Assembly (NCBI RefSeq): GCF_016545825.1
Contig: NC_052612.1
Span: 52,807,738 to 52,871,737 of the forward strand
Length of the DNA stretch: 64,000 nucleotides
Direction: 5' to 3'
Origin: Eucalyptus grandis
Taxonomy: Eukaryota > Streptophyta > Magnoliopsida > Myrtales > Myrtaceae
Below are positions 23,400 through 34,082 of the stretch, one piece after another. Within the stretch, counting starts at the first letter, position 1, and each line of letters opens with the position of its first letter. The translations under genes and the position numbers were made by a program. Below the pieces are notes generated by a model. The model ran no database searches, had not been told where the DNA came from, and saw nothing but the letters and a program-made list of their open reading frames with translations.

Positions 23400-26395
23400 C
23401 CAGTTTTTCCGCTTCCGAATGGATTTCATCAAATAGTATTTGCTACCTGTCAAATGAATACATAAACATCAGAGTCAATATTGGAGCACCTCAAAGTGAG
23501 CTTCCCAGGCCTAACTCCCTGAAGGAAGGAGTGATGGAGTTGGTAATAAGAAGGAAATCTAGAAGCCAAAGGAGAAAAATGAAATGCAAAATCAAGAACA
23601 TCCAAAATGTCACCTCTTCCTGCCTAGGAATCCAGTTATTCGCACGCAAATCAAGAACATCTTCAACCATGAACCTCAACCATGGAGCCAGCTGAGCGTT
23701 GGTTGTCAATTCTTTCAACCGGTTGAAATATAAATCATTTATACGCCGTGATTTTGGGCCCTCGTCAAGCTGCTTTCCAATGGTGTTTAAAAACTGGCAA
23801 ATAGCCTCAACATTGTCCTCGGCAGGACATGTCTTATTATCAGGTCCTAGAAGCTCCTGGCTCATTGAGCGGACCATGAGTAACCTCAATTCAATTATAA
23901 AAATTAAAAGGAGAACTGGACAAGTAATGCGATTTATCGAAACCTGAATGATGTGGTGCACGATCTTTTCAGGGACCATCCTCTGCTTCAGAAGCTCCCC
24001 AATGAATCTGATGTTTCCCAACGTTCGAAGTTTGACCATCCTCTCCTTTTCTCTTTGCTCAAGCTCTTGCTCAGGGGCAGTCAGTTGTCTTGCCTCTTCC
24101 CTTAGATTTCAGCACCTTCAAATGCCTCCTGGCATTTGTTTAGAAGTACTTGCCTGAAAGAGATATACGTAAATTGGGGCAGCTTTATATGGAGATCAGA
24201 GCACAGACGAGCATACAAGGGGCAAAATGTGGGCTCCAGCACTGCTTTTTCATATATAAGCTGTACTATTCCCTGTATTGGGAGAAAATTTAAGCTGTCA
24301 AAATAAATAGAAATACAAACACGAAATGGAGAAAAGAAAATGCAGCAACCTCCAAAACATCCGCTGTGGCTATTCCAGAGCCAATGAGCTGACCCTCGAG
24401 CACATCAAACTTCGTGGGAGTCAGCTTGTTCAGAATTCTGAAAATAAAGTACTATCCATTCTAAGAGTCAATCCTGACTGAATACAAGTCTAACATAACC
24501 AATTCAATTGCATCAACTAATCTCTATTAGGAATGCAAAACAGGACCTCGTAAGGTGGCATGTCAAGAAACATAAGTAAAAAGTTGATGCATGGATTAGT
24601 CAGATCACATACTCAAGCATGGCAAGATAGAACATGGTAAGGGAAGATAACAAACTGGAACCCCAATCTGATCTCCGCTAATAACATATTGCATATGAAT
24701 CAAAATTAATTGTCAACACCACCACAAGCCTGAAAAAATGAGGTTGATGCATAGAAAATCTCACACTAGAAAAGAAAAAAAAATTATGCACAAGGAAACT
24801 TCGTAACAATGATGCTCAAAAGAGAATATCAAGATTAATCAATCATATGTAAAGCAACTGGGCATAGGAAGTTCACGAAAAAGAACAGTAATTCTCATTG
24901 ATATTATTTTGGAGTACCTGTACTGATAGATGGGCACAAAGGACTTAAACATTATGTTAAAGAAGCAAAAATATGAGAAGCCAAGGTATGAAATCGCATG
25001 CTTATGAATTAAAAACACAAAAATGTGATGCTCATTCTAAATATCATGAAATGCAGATGAGTTGCAAAAAGATAATGCTGAGTTGTCAGTCATGATAAAA
25101 AAAAACCTATGACCAAATCACTCAAGAGTTTGATAATGCAACTCAAAACTCTGCAAGTAAAATGTCCAGACTACAATATCAACCATCCATAAGTATATTC
25201 AATATTTTCAGCTTTCTAGAATCCCCAAGGTTCAGGAGTTTAAAGCACGCTGAGAAGGTAACCGCACCAAACTTCAGCAACCAAAATTGACACTTCAGTA
25301 AAAATAAAGCTGTACCATGCATATATCAAACATACTAAAAAGAACAAATTTGTAAAACCGGAATTACCCATTTACAGTCCTCAGCACACGGTCTTTTTCC
25401 GACAGATTACCCCTTCTAGCTGACCAAGGCACTTCGGCCTTAACAAGAGCAGCAACTGGTTCTCCCTGATCAACCAATCAAAATAAATGAAGCCAAATGA
25501 GACATTACATAGCCAGAAACACATTTTAATAGACAGGTGAAGTATTCATCGGTGCATTTAACAAAGGCATATTCTGATCTTAGAAAGTGCAACATTTGTT
25601 CTGCAATATGCAGTATACTACACAACACTCCAGGCTTCAAAAACGCTCCCCAAACCCAAGGATGAAAAGTGGGGAAAAAGGGAAACACAGAACTTGCACA
25701 TATGCATGTACGCATGGAGAAAAGATGCAAGCTTGATCCCACTATCTTCATAAGATTTGACCAATATTATCAACTGAATATTAAAACAATATTTCTTCTG
25801 ACAAACCCTGACAATCAACAAGGAATCATTAGAAACTCCATCATAATTACTAAAAGGTGACTAGAAAATGTATGCAACATATCACTGTGGCCAAGAAACA
25901 ATAACTTTCGTGAACCACAACTTCTCTGGCTATAAGATAAGAACAACTAAAATACTCTTCAAGAAGGCGAGTTAACATTTATGTGTGAAAAAGATATGTC
26001 AGTCTAGCCAGAAATGAATGACACCTGATTAGAAGGGATCTGTGCTCCAGCAAACTGGGAGCTGAGTTCCTCCAAGTGATTAAATTGGTTCAGTTGCTGC
26101 TGCGTGGAGCCAGATCGGCCACCAAACTCCCTGTTTTCCCTGATATTCTCCCAGGACCTATCCTCTACTACGGCAGCAGGAACCTGGGGATTCTGACCAC
26201 GGCGGTCACGATCGTTTGGCTCTGAAAAAAGATTGTGCATTTGATGTGGCTCCTGTTGGGGAAAGAATATATTGTCATACGGGGGAACTAGCATAATTAT
26301 CACTCGATCACTTAAGCTATAGTAACACTGAGCACCAGACTTAGAATTTTCCAGCATGAAACCATTAAAACACCATTAGGAGATCACTTAAGCCA
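23400..26395 (-). pseudogene. Truncated eIF(iso)4G pseudogene (MIF4G region), inverted copy
   Basis: A DNA-level copy of part of the eIF(iso)4G gene, with introns kept. It corresponds to about 59650-62760 of the intact copy at 57750-63758, which it also matches in introns. Remnant exons on the minus strand: 26252-26025 ([27 protein letters not shown]), 25465-25368 ([19 protein letters not shown]), 24437-24350 (ILNKLTPTKFDVLEGQL), a damaged MIF4G exon at about 24250-23945 (internal loss near 24165-24195, frame breaks), then [21 protein letters not shown] (about 23853-23611). Homology ends just after EIHSEAEK near 23400. It lacks the promoter, N-terminal exons, eIF(iso)4E-binding motif and MA3 domain. 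It cannot encode a working scaffold. Several splice sites are intact, so it may still be spliced if transcribed. Confidence 0.85.
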
Positions 26396-27000
26396 AAGTA
26401 ACGCCGGAGCGATGCCATATGGTCAGGACCATATAGGACCATGCCATTTCAGGTGGGTCGTCGCAGAAGTCCCACTATCGAAAGGCCTCGACATATCTTT
26501 CTTTCAAAAACCTGCTTCAACAAACTAGAGGCAAACCTCTCTTGTTGCAGTTCACTCTACAAAAGTCTCCGGATCGCCTATACTCTTTCAATAATAGAAC
26601 GTCAGCTCAACAACACCGACGACGACGACGACGACAATGGAAAATATAAACGTAAAAACGAGCACAAATGGAACCAAACAAACCCCAGATCGCATAACTA
26701 GCACAGGAAACAGTGTGAAAAGCAGCAGCGACTTTATTCAGAAACTGTAGAACACCTGATCACGGCCCCCGGGAATCGGTAACTCCATCGGCGACGAGAT
26801 GTCCGTTGCCTTGGTCCCTTCGCACTAAGCTCGACACGGGACTCGATGAGCGAGCGCCGCCGAGAGAGGAGGAGGAGGAGGACGGACGGCAGCGGCAGCA
26901 AGCGGTGGCGGTGACTCGGTGCGCGGTAGCGACGACGAGGGGGAGAGAGAGAGAGTGGCAAAAGGCTCCATGTCCTAATCAAAACTGTCACCCGTCAACT
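26396..27000 (-). promoter_or_regulatory. Possible promoter and first exon facing the eIF(iso)4G pseudogene
   Basis: On the minus strand, a CT/CGN-rich leader (about 26960-26790) precedes an ATG at 26788. It reads MELPIPGGRDQ and then CAG|GTGTTC, which could be a splice donor at about 26755. The frame stops soon after if unspliced. The leader resembles a plant 5' UTR in base composition. I do not recognise the peptide. It is either the captured first exon of another gene or chance. Confidence 0.3.
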
Positions 27001-28289
27001 TTAGTCCTTTCCGACCAAAAAAAAAAACAAAATTCAGTCCTTGCCATTTTCTTATTCTGCTTTCAAGAAAATTTTGGCAAATCCTTTTATCTAATTATTT
27101 AGATAATTAAATACATTTTTTTTTTTTTTCAAAAAAAAGAAGAATATATCTCATTCAAAAGAAGAAGAATATATCTCATTCGTCAAGTATTTTTTCCATA
27201 CTGATAAAATTTAACATCACTAAATGTACTGTCCATATTTTATCACCTAATAAAACACAAAATAAATTTATTTGAGGTAATTAAAAAATTAGTATCCAAG
27301 TGCTCGTCATTTCAATATTAGCCAATTAATACAGCGATTTTTTTACTTTAAAAATTATGTTATACTTTAAACTCAAAGCCAAAACACCCCAATCTTTAGA
27401 CATGTCTAAGCAAAGCAGCGCCGACAATGGCTTTGGAATCAACTTCTGTAATGGAAACGTAAAAGTCTCGTCCACTTAAAAAGAAAGACTTGTAGAAGAA
27501 GAAAATTATCCTCGGTCAGGAGTCAGGACCTCTTTCAAGAGGCTCGACACTCCAAATACTATTTATAGGGACTTCTCTAGAATTTGGGCGAGGAACACGT
27601 TTACATTTTATTGACCAACTTAGCACACTTAAATATTATTAATTTAGATAAATAGCCTTGAGCCATTCGCTAATAAGATCCTTAACATAAATTTTGTAAT
27701 TTTTTCATAAGATAAAGATCCCACCAGGAGACACCATAAGAGTTGCCTTTCTGGCTTGGCAAAGTTCTATAGGAAGAGAGAGAGAGTAGAAAAATGCTTC
27801 ATATGTCGTGGTCGTGGATAGCCAATGCAATTCATTTTGGAAATATTTTTCTTTAAATATGTTCTTCATCAATGATGTAATTTTGAGTTAAGCAATGCAA
27901 CTTTTTATTCAGCTAAAATTATAGAATATTAAAATATAATATGACAATTATAAATAGAGAAAATCGGTTAGTAAAGAATTACACAAAAAGTAAAGCAAAA
28001 AAAGGCTTCTATTATAAATAAATGCACTATTTTAAATTTAGACTGTAAGATATTTTATTCAAATACAAAGATTCAAAACATTAAAAAAAGGGCGAGTGGA
28101 GAAATTTATCAAATTTGATATTTGGTTATGCACGAAGAATATTATTGAGCTTTTAACTTTTGTGGTAACGAATAAAAATAATTTGTGATCGCTCCACTTT
28201 GTCTCTATGATTTTGTTGTGCAAGATGCGTGTGTCACTTCGTCTACATTCGGCCAATAGCGAGATTATTTTATTTATCTGTCACGTACA
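27001..28289. other. AT-rich intergenic DNA, no gene seen
   Basis: Holds A/T homopolymer runs and a short direct repeat, 'agaagaatatatctcattc', at about 27140 and 27165. No protein, RNA gene or complete element was recognised. Confidence 0.4.
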
Positions 28290-28505
28290 AACTTTATAGA
28301 TTTTTAACCACCGGCCATGGTGGCTCCGCTGTGAATCTTTGTGAGGAATGTGAGGAGTTCAAAACCTCGGAATTACTTGTGACTTAAATGTGATGCCGAG
28401 GGTGGTGGATCCTTCCGCTTACGTAGCACCTTGTGTTTACGCCTCAGCTATCGGCTGAGGCGGTTTCTCCAGCACCAAAAAGAAAAAAAAAACTTTATAG
28501 ATTTT
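28290..28505 (+). mobile_element. tRNA-derived SINE with target-site duplication
   Basis: A 15-bp direct repeat, 'aactttatagatttt', lies at 28290-28304 and 28491-28505. Between them is a body of about 185 bp. It starts near 'ccaccggccatggtggctcc', carries a box A-like 'tggctccgctg' and a box B-like 'gagttcaaaacctc', and ends in an A-rich tail 'ccaaaaagaaaaaaaaa'. This is the standard plan of a pol III SINE made by target-primed reverse transcription. No coding capacity. Confidence 0.75.
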
Positions 28506-28649
28506 AAACTCCAACTATTAGATAAATAGAAGTATTTCGAATGAATTCTATTGTTACATTTGTTTTGAACTTAATTTCTTTAAAAAGGCCATAATGATGT
28601 AATTTTTCATTTAATGAAGTAGTTCAAATGGTGTTGGTTGTTTATATTA

Positions 28650-28905
28650 GGGAAAATGACAAAAGTAGCCACTTAACTTTAGCCTAATATGCGGTATCAT
28701 CTTTAAACTTTTAATTTTGTTCGATGTGATTCATGAATTTTTAGTAAATATTTAATTTAGTTTCTGAATCATATGAAAATGTTAGATGTTGTCCATTAAC
28801 TTGAATTAACGGAATAATAATATTAGATATTTTCATATAGTTCAGGAGCTAATTGAACATTCACATAAACAATCGGATTTAGCAAAACTTATCAAACTTA
28901 GAATA
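28650..28905 (+). repeat. Dispersed repeat, related to 56240-56490
   Basis: 'gaaaatgacaaaagtagcc..tttaaacttttaattt..gaattt.tagtaaatatttaatttag' matches the reverse complement of 56490-56240 in order. 'gatgttgtccattaacttgaattaac' gives a centre with partial inverted symmetry. Non-coding, MITE-like. Confidence 0.55.
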
Positions 28906-29324
28906 AAGGGAAAAAAATCTTCAAAGATACAATTTGTTTTTCCAATGAAATAAGTGACATAATTCATTTATGTAAATGAAACTTATCCAATTATGTAAGT
29001 TGGCCTGACTTGATTTTGTGAGTTTTATGCTCATGCTTAGAAATATTTGATTGACTCAATCTCAAATAATTGCTTTGCAATGTTTTGCAAACCAACTTTG
29101 TAATGCAAAACATCTTAAATGATTGGCAAATCAATCTCAAGACAAGTTACTTTTTAAGACTAGTTGTATGGGCGATCAGAATATAGTGGAGATTCAAATT
29201 TTATCACTTAACGACTACCTAATCTTTTGATACATATCTGTCTAACAGGTGGATTGGAAGATGATCTCTAGAGACTGTGTCCAACAACTAAATTGGAAGT
29301 AAAGGAGTATAAAAGGAGACTAAG

Positions 29325-29742
29325 GGCACATTTGATAATTATTATGTTTCTGAGAAAAAAATTTGTTCATAAATGATTTTTTTTGTTTTATTTCTATGAA
29401 TAATTTTTGAGCATTTGAAGACACTTGGTAAAATCCTTAAAACTTCTATTTCTAAAATAGAAATGCTTTTGGTAAAACCTTTCAAATTTCTAGTCTAAAC
29501 CATTTTCTTTTAATCTTTTAACAATTTTATTAAATTTTCTTTTTTCATTTTTTTTTCCTTTTCTGTTTTCATCTTCTCCTTCCATGGCCGGCGATGCCAA
29601 GCCATGGTGAGGAAGAAGAGGAAACAAATTATGTTCTTGGGAATAAAAAATTTACCAAACAGATTTCTTTCTTTTTTTATTTCAGAGAACAAAATAATAT
29701 AATTAGACACTATTTGGAATGTTACCAAACAGACCTAAGGAG
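29325..29742. mobile_element. Foldback/MITE element, about 418 bp
   Basis: The left end 'ctaagggcacatttgataat' and the reverse complement of the right end 'cttaggtctgtttggtaac' are similar inverted termini. Arms are AT-rich, and the core 'tccatggccggcgatgccaagccatgg' is GC-rich and near-palindromic. The right arm matches the partial element at 1-360. No transposase frame. Confidence 0.65.
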
Positions 29743-29829
29743 TCATGAAGAAAGTAAAAGATAAAGTCCAGAATCAAGAATTCCAAAGTCCAAATGAATT
29801 TTGGAATTCTTGATTCTACATACTTGTCT

Positions 29830-30085
29830 TTATTGAGTTATAAATCTCGAGAGAAATATTAAAATAGTGATTGAGTGAGATGGTGATACACTGAGTGTCA
29901 TTACCCATTATTGTAATCTCTTATTATTATTTAGTGAAATCTAGCCAACATATTATCAATGTGGGAGAATAGACATAGGTTTGATTTAAGCTAACCCCCT
30001 ATAAGTCTCGTGTGCAAATTCTCTTAACCCTAAACTCTTGTTGGTTATTATCATAGTTTATTGCACACTAGCAAAACTACTTCTG
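29830..30085 (+). repeat. Possible solo LTR fragment (copia-like)
   Basis: 'tgtaatctcttattattatttagtgaaatc' followed by '..gggagaatagacataggtttgattt' and '..ttattgcacactagc' resembles the R-U5 part of a plant copia LTR. No internal region is attached. It lies about 500 bp upstream of the DYW PPR gene. This is pattern recognition only. Confidence 0.3.
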
Positions 30086-30579
30086 AAGTTCGCTTAGATT
30101 ATGAACTTTGCACTCTAAATCCAGGTTCAGATTGTGACCTTTTCATTTCCACTTTTGTCAAGATTTACAGAATCACTTATTCACCCCATCCAGGTGATAC
30201 TTGCTAGTGACAATAAGTTTAACCTAATGTCCAAGAAGGACAAACGAACTATCAGATTGGATCGTCAAGGCACAGCCAAAAAGGATCTTCCCCCAAGTTG
30301 GCTGTTTTATCCAGCCTATGTTGGATATCTTAGTTTCCTATGTAAAATGGGCTTTTGCAAAATTCATGAAATTTCAAGCATTATTATATAAACTTTAGAA
30401 TCCACAAATTTGTTCGATCCATGAGTCGGTGATTTTCCTCATGCAGACAGCGTCCCGCCAATTTTCCTAGTGGTGCCACTCTTTGGAAGCAGCCGACGAC
30501 AATTGCAAACGCCAACAGGGGACGAGGAGCAAAAACAAGCGTAGAGGCAAAGCTCTGTCGTCGCCATTTCGCCGAGCAG

Positions 30580-32952
30580 ATGAACCTCAGAACCGCCCTG
30601 CCCGCCGCGCTCGAGCGCAACCGCAACTTCTTCCTGTCGCTCCTCAATGCGTCCACCACGCTCTCCCACCTCGCCCAGGCCCACGCCCAGATCATCGTCG
30701 GCGGCTACCGCAACGACATCTCCACCGTCACCAAGCTCACCCACAAGCTCTGCGACCTCCGGGCCATCGGCTACGCCCGCGACCTCTTCCTTTCGGTCTC
30801 GAAGCCCGACCTCTTCCTCTTCAACGTCGTCATCAAGGGGTATTCCACCAACGGCTCGCCTCGGTCGTCCATGTCTCTGTTCGCCCACTTGCGGAAGAAC
30901 ACCGGCCTGCGGCCCGATAACTTCACTTATTTCTTCGCCGTCTCGGCTTCCGCGGGCTTTCGCGACGAAAAGGTCGGGACTGTGCTGCATTCGCAGGCTA
31001 TCGTTGATGGGTTCGGGTTCGATTTGTTTATCGGGTCCGCTTTGGTGGATCTTTACTTGAAGTTCTCGAAACTGGAGCTTGCGAAGAAGCTGTTTGATGA
31101 GATGCCTGAGAGGGACACTGTGTTGTGGAACACCATGATCTCTGGGTTGGTGAAGAATTGTTGTTTTGAGGATTCGGTTTTGGTGTTTAAGGATATGGTC
31201 GCCGATGCCGAGATCAGGCTGGATTCAACGTCTCTTGCAGCTGTGCTTCCGGCTGCAGGGGAGTTGCACCAATTGAAGGTAGGTATGGGGATTCAATCTC
31301 TGGCTACGAAACTGGGACTGCATTCTCATGTGCATATACTTACAGGACTAATATCATTTTATTCCAAATGCGGGGACACTGGGACAGCTACTTTGTTGTT
31401 TGACCAGATTGACCGGCCGGATTTGGTATCTTATAATGCGATGATTTCTGGGTACACGTGCAATAATGAAACCGACTCTTCCCTGAGGTTATTCAAGGAA
31501 TTGCTTGCACTTGGGGAAAGAGCAAATTCAAGCACGATTGTGGGATTGATTCCTGTGTTCTTTCCCTTTGGTCATTTGGGCCTGACGCTCTGTATTCATT
31601 GTTTCTGTGTAAAATCTGGTATGGTTTCAAATCCTGCCATTTCAACTGCGTTAACCACTGTGTACAGTAGGTTGAATGAAATTGAACTTGCACGGCAGGT
31701 TTTTGATGAATCCATCGAGAAAAGTTTAGCATCCTGGAATGCCATGATTTCAGGTTATGCGCAGAATGGGTTAACGGATGCAGCTATTCATCTTTTCCAA
31801 AATATGCAGACGTCCAAGGTCCAGCCAAATCCAGTGACAGTGACTAGCATTCTCTCTGCCTGTGCCCAACTAGGAGCTCTAAGTCTAGGAAAATGGGTCC
31901 ACGACCTAGTTAAACGAGAGGGATTCCATTCAAACATTTATGTTATGACTGCTCTGATAGACATGTATGCAAAATGTGGGAGCATTGTGGAGGCACGGAG
32001 AATATTTGACTCGATGCAGGAGAAGAATGTAGTCACTTGGAACTCTATGATTTGTGGATATGGTCTTCATGGACATGGAAAAGAAGCCCTGGATCTCTTC
32101 ACCAAGATGTTGCAATCTGGAGTTTCACCATCTGGAGTTACGTTCCTTTCTGCCTTGTATGCTTGCAGTCATGCTGGCTTGGTGACAGAAGGAGATAGGA
32201 TTTTCCATTCCATGGTACATGATCACGGCGTTGAGCCCTTAGCTGAACATTACGCCTGTATGGTTGACATTTTCGGCCGAGCTGGAAAGCTAGAGAAGGC
32301 ATTGGAATTTATAGAGAGAATGCCAGTGGAGCCGGGGCCTGCTATCTGGGGTGCACTGCTAGGAGCCTGCATGATTCACAAGGACACAAGACTAGCACAT
32401 CTGGCCTCTAAAAGGCTATTTGAGTTGGACCCTGAAAATGTTGGATATTATGTCTTACTCTCGAATATATGCTCTGTTGACAAGAATTATCCGCAAGCAG
32501 CTTCCATACGACAAGTAGTTCGACGCAGGAGCTTGGCAAAAACCCCTGGCTGCACTTTGATAGAAGTTGGTGGGTTACCACATGTCTTTACCTCTGGAGA
32601 CCGTTCTCATCCTCAAACCAAAGCAATCTATGCAAAGCTGGAAAATTTAATGGGGAAGATGACGGAGGCTGGATTTCAGGTAGAGACTGTCACTGCTTTG
32701 CATGATGTGGAAGATGAAGAGAAGGAGCTAATGGTGAAGGTTCATAGCGAGAAACTTGCTATTGCTTTTGGCCTTATTTCTACTGAGCCTGGAAGTGAGA
32801 TCAGGATCATCAAGAATCTTCGGGTTTGTATAGACTGCCACACTGCCACAAAATTCATATCGAAGATCACTGGGAGAGACATTGTTGTTAGAGATGCTAA
32901 TCGTTTCCATCATTTCAAGGATGGGATTTGTTCTTGTGGAGACTACTGGTAA
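30580..32952 (+). CDS. PLS-DYW pentatricopeptide protein, organelle RNA editing factor (At4g30700/MEF29-like)
   Basis: Intact single-exon gene of 790 aa starting MNLRTALPAALERN. PLS-type PPR repeats fill about residues 25-600. Typical motifs are YNAMISGYTCN, VSTALTT-like segments and DMYAKCGSIVEARRIF. E/E+ and DYW domains follow. The DYW deaminase signature is present: H721-S-E723, then C750-x-x-C753 (CIDCH), and the C-terminal CSCGDYW at 784-790. Such proteins bind an organelle transcript and convert a specific C to U. From memory the closest Arabidopsis protein is At4g30700 (DYW9/MEF29, mitochondrial editing), of nearly equal length, so function is probably conserved. The target site cannot be read from this sequence. 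The first 450 bases are much more GC-rich than the rest, which creates long spurious frames on both strands. Confidence 0.92.
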   Translation: MNLRTALPAALERNRNFFLSLLNASTTLSHLAQAHAQIIVGGYRNDISTVTKLTHKLCDLRAIGYARDLFLSVSKPDLFLFNVVIKGYSTNGSPRSSMSLFAHLRKNTGLRPDNFTYFFAVSASAGFRDEKVGTVLHSQAIVDGFGFDLFIGSALVDLYLKFSKLELAKKLFDEMPERDTVLWNTMISGLVKNCCFEDSVLVFKDMVADAEIRLDSTSLAAVLPAAGELHQLKVGMGIQSLATKLGLHSHVHILTGLISFYSKCGDTGTATLLFDQIDRPDLVSYNAMISGYTCNNETDSSLRLFKELLALGERANSSTIVGLIPVFFPFGHLGLTLCIHCFCVKSGMVSNPAISTALTTVYSRLNEIELARQVFDESIEKSLASWNAMISGYAQNGLTDAAIHLFQNMQTSKVQPNPVTVTSILSACAQLGALSLGKWVHDLVKREGFHSNIYVMTALIDMYAKCGSIVEARRIFDSMQEKNVVTWNSMICGYGLHGHGKEALDLFTKMLQSGVSPSGVTFLSALYACSHAGLVTEGDRIFHSMVHDHGVEPLAEHYACMVDIFGRAGKLEKALEFIERMPVEPGPAIWGALLGACMIHKDTRLAHLASKRLFELDPENVGYYVLLSNICSVDKNYPQAASIRQVVRRRSLAKTPGCTLIEVGGLPHVFTSGDRSHPQTKAIYAKLENLMGKMTEAGFQVETVTALHDVEDEEKELMVKVHSEKLAIAFGLISTEPGSEIRIIKNLRVCIDCHTATKFISKITGRDIVVRDANRFHHFKDGICSCGDYW

Positions 32953-33449
32953 AAAGGAAAAAGTCCTCTTGCTGCTTGTTTTGCTTGTGATCGCAGCTGC
33001 ATTCGGCCTTTCATTCTGTCAGCCCATCCGGTAAGGATATCTACTGTGCCACCTCATTGCATCAATTTACATGCATCCACAAAGGTTGACAAGTATATTA
33101 AAAAATGTGCTGCAGAATAGTCGCAACTCCCTTGTTCTGGTCTTATGACCAATTTGTTCTCTCTTTACCTATTATGGCAAACTAATTAATAAGTAGTTGC
33201 ACAGTGAACCATTCTTTTCACCCCCGTATACACATAAGCATGCTTATCATTTTGTGCAGTTTCATTTGCCTTTTGCTCATATAGCTGTGACCATCAAATC
33301 TTTGTCTCTTAGCGAACCTTAGGCTGTCAAATATATGGCTTCCTTGCCTTGTCATATGGATGTATCTATCTCCTGCAGCAGGAGGTGATTAGGATACACT
33401 TCGTTTTCACTTGGTGCAGTGCGGAGGTGGAATGATAGTGGTTTGTGTT
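32953..33449. other. 3' flank of DYW gene
   Basis: Downstream DNA between the DYW stop and the start of the CesA7 duplication unit. No gene is supported. Confidence 0.4.
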
Positions 33450-34082
33450 GGTGAGCAGAAACCAGTGCTTATGGCTTCAGTTATTAGTTATCAAGATGCA
33501 ACATATTTCTTTTCCAACTTCCAATTGATTTGTTCACTGATGATGTTTTGATGAGAGAGGGATGATTATTTATCTCACCCTTTCCTTTGCTTTTGATGCA
33601 CATCAGATGCTATTCTTGAGTAATACCCGTCTTTGTTAGTTGTGTTCTTTTTCTACTTTCACTTAAAACAATCGATTCTAGACTCGGGCACTTGAAGTTG
33701 TCTTTGCACATATATTATTTTGAATGTGATGAGAATTCCCATTGGAAAATAAACTGTTAGGTTTGATCATTTGGAATCAGAGATTGCAAATACAGAACTT
33801 CCTAGAAGCAAACCATGCAGCCTAGTACGACCCACTTAGGATTTCTTCAGTCTGGGCAATTAAGACAATGAATAGTCTGCAACAACGAAAAGTTGGTTTT
33901 TTGTAAGAAGACCTTCATTCACTTATGAAAATGGGCATTTTTGCTTTGTACTTCGCAAAATACACACTCTATCTTTATTCAATCTCAGCACTTCTGTGCT
34001 GTGGATTTGTACACTAAGTTCATCTGGACGAAATGTCCTTGTACTTCAGGAGATGCACACACTGAAGCAGGAATTTTGAGAT

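Noticed and set aside
26441..26701. Open frame ending in Asp repeats
   Set aside because: The Asp run is a short GAC repeat; no conserved sequence, lies at the edge of a pseudogene.
29510..29728. 72-aa Lys-rich open frame
   Set aside because: Lies inside a foldback element; low-complexity translation of A/T-rich arms.
30439..30990. 183-aa open frame on the minus strand opposite the DYW PPR gene
   Set aside because: It is a shadow of the GC-rich 5' part of a well-supported PPR gene; low-complexity Gly/Glu/Val protein with no family match.
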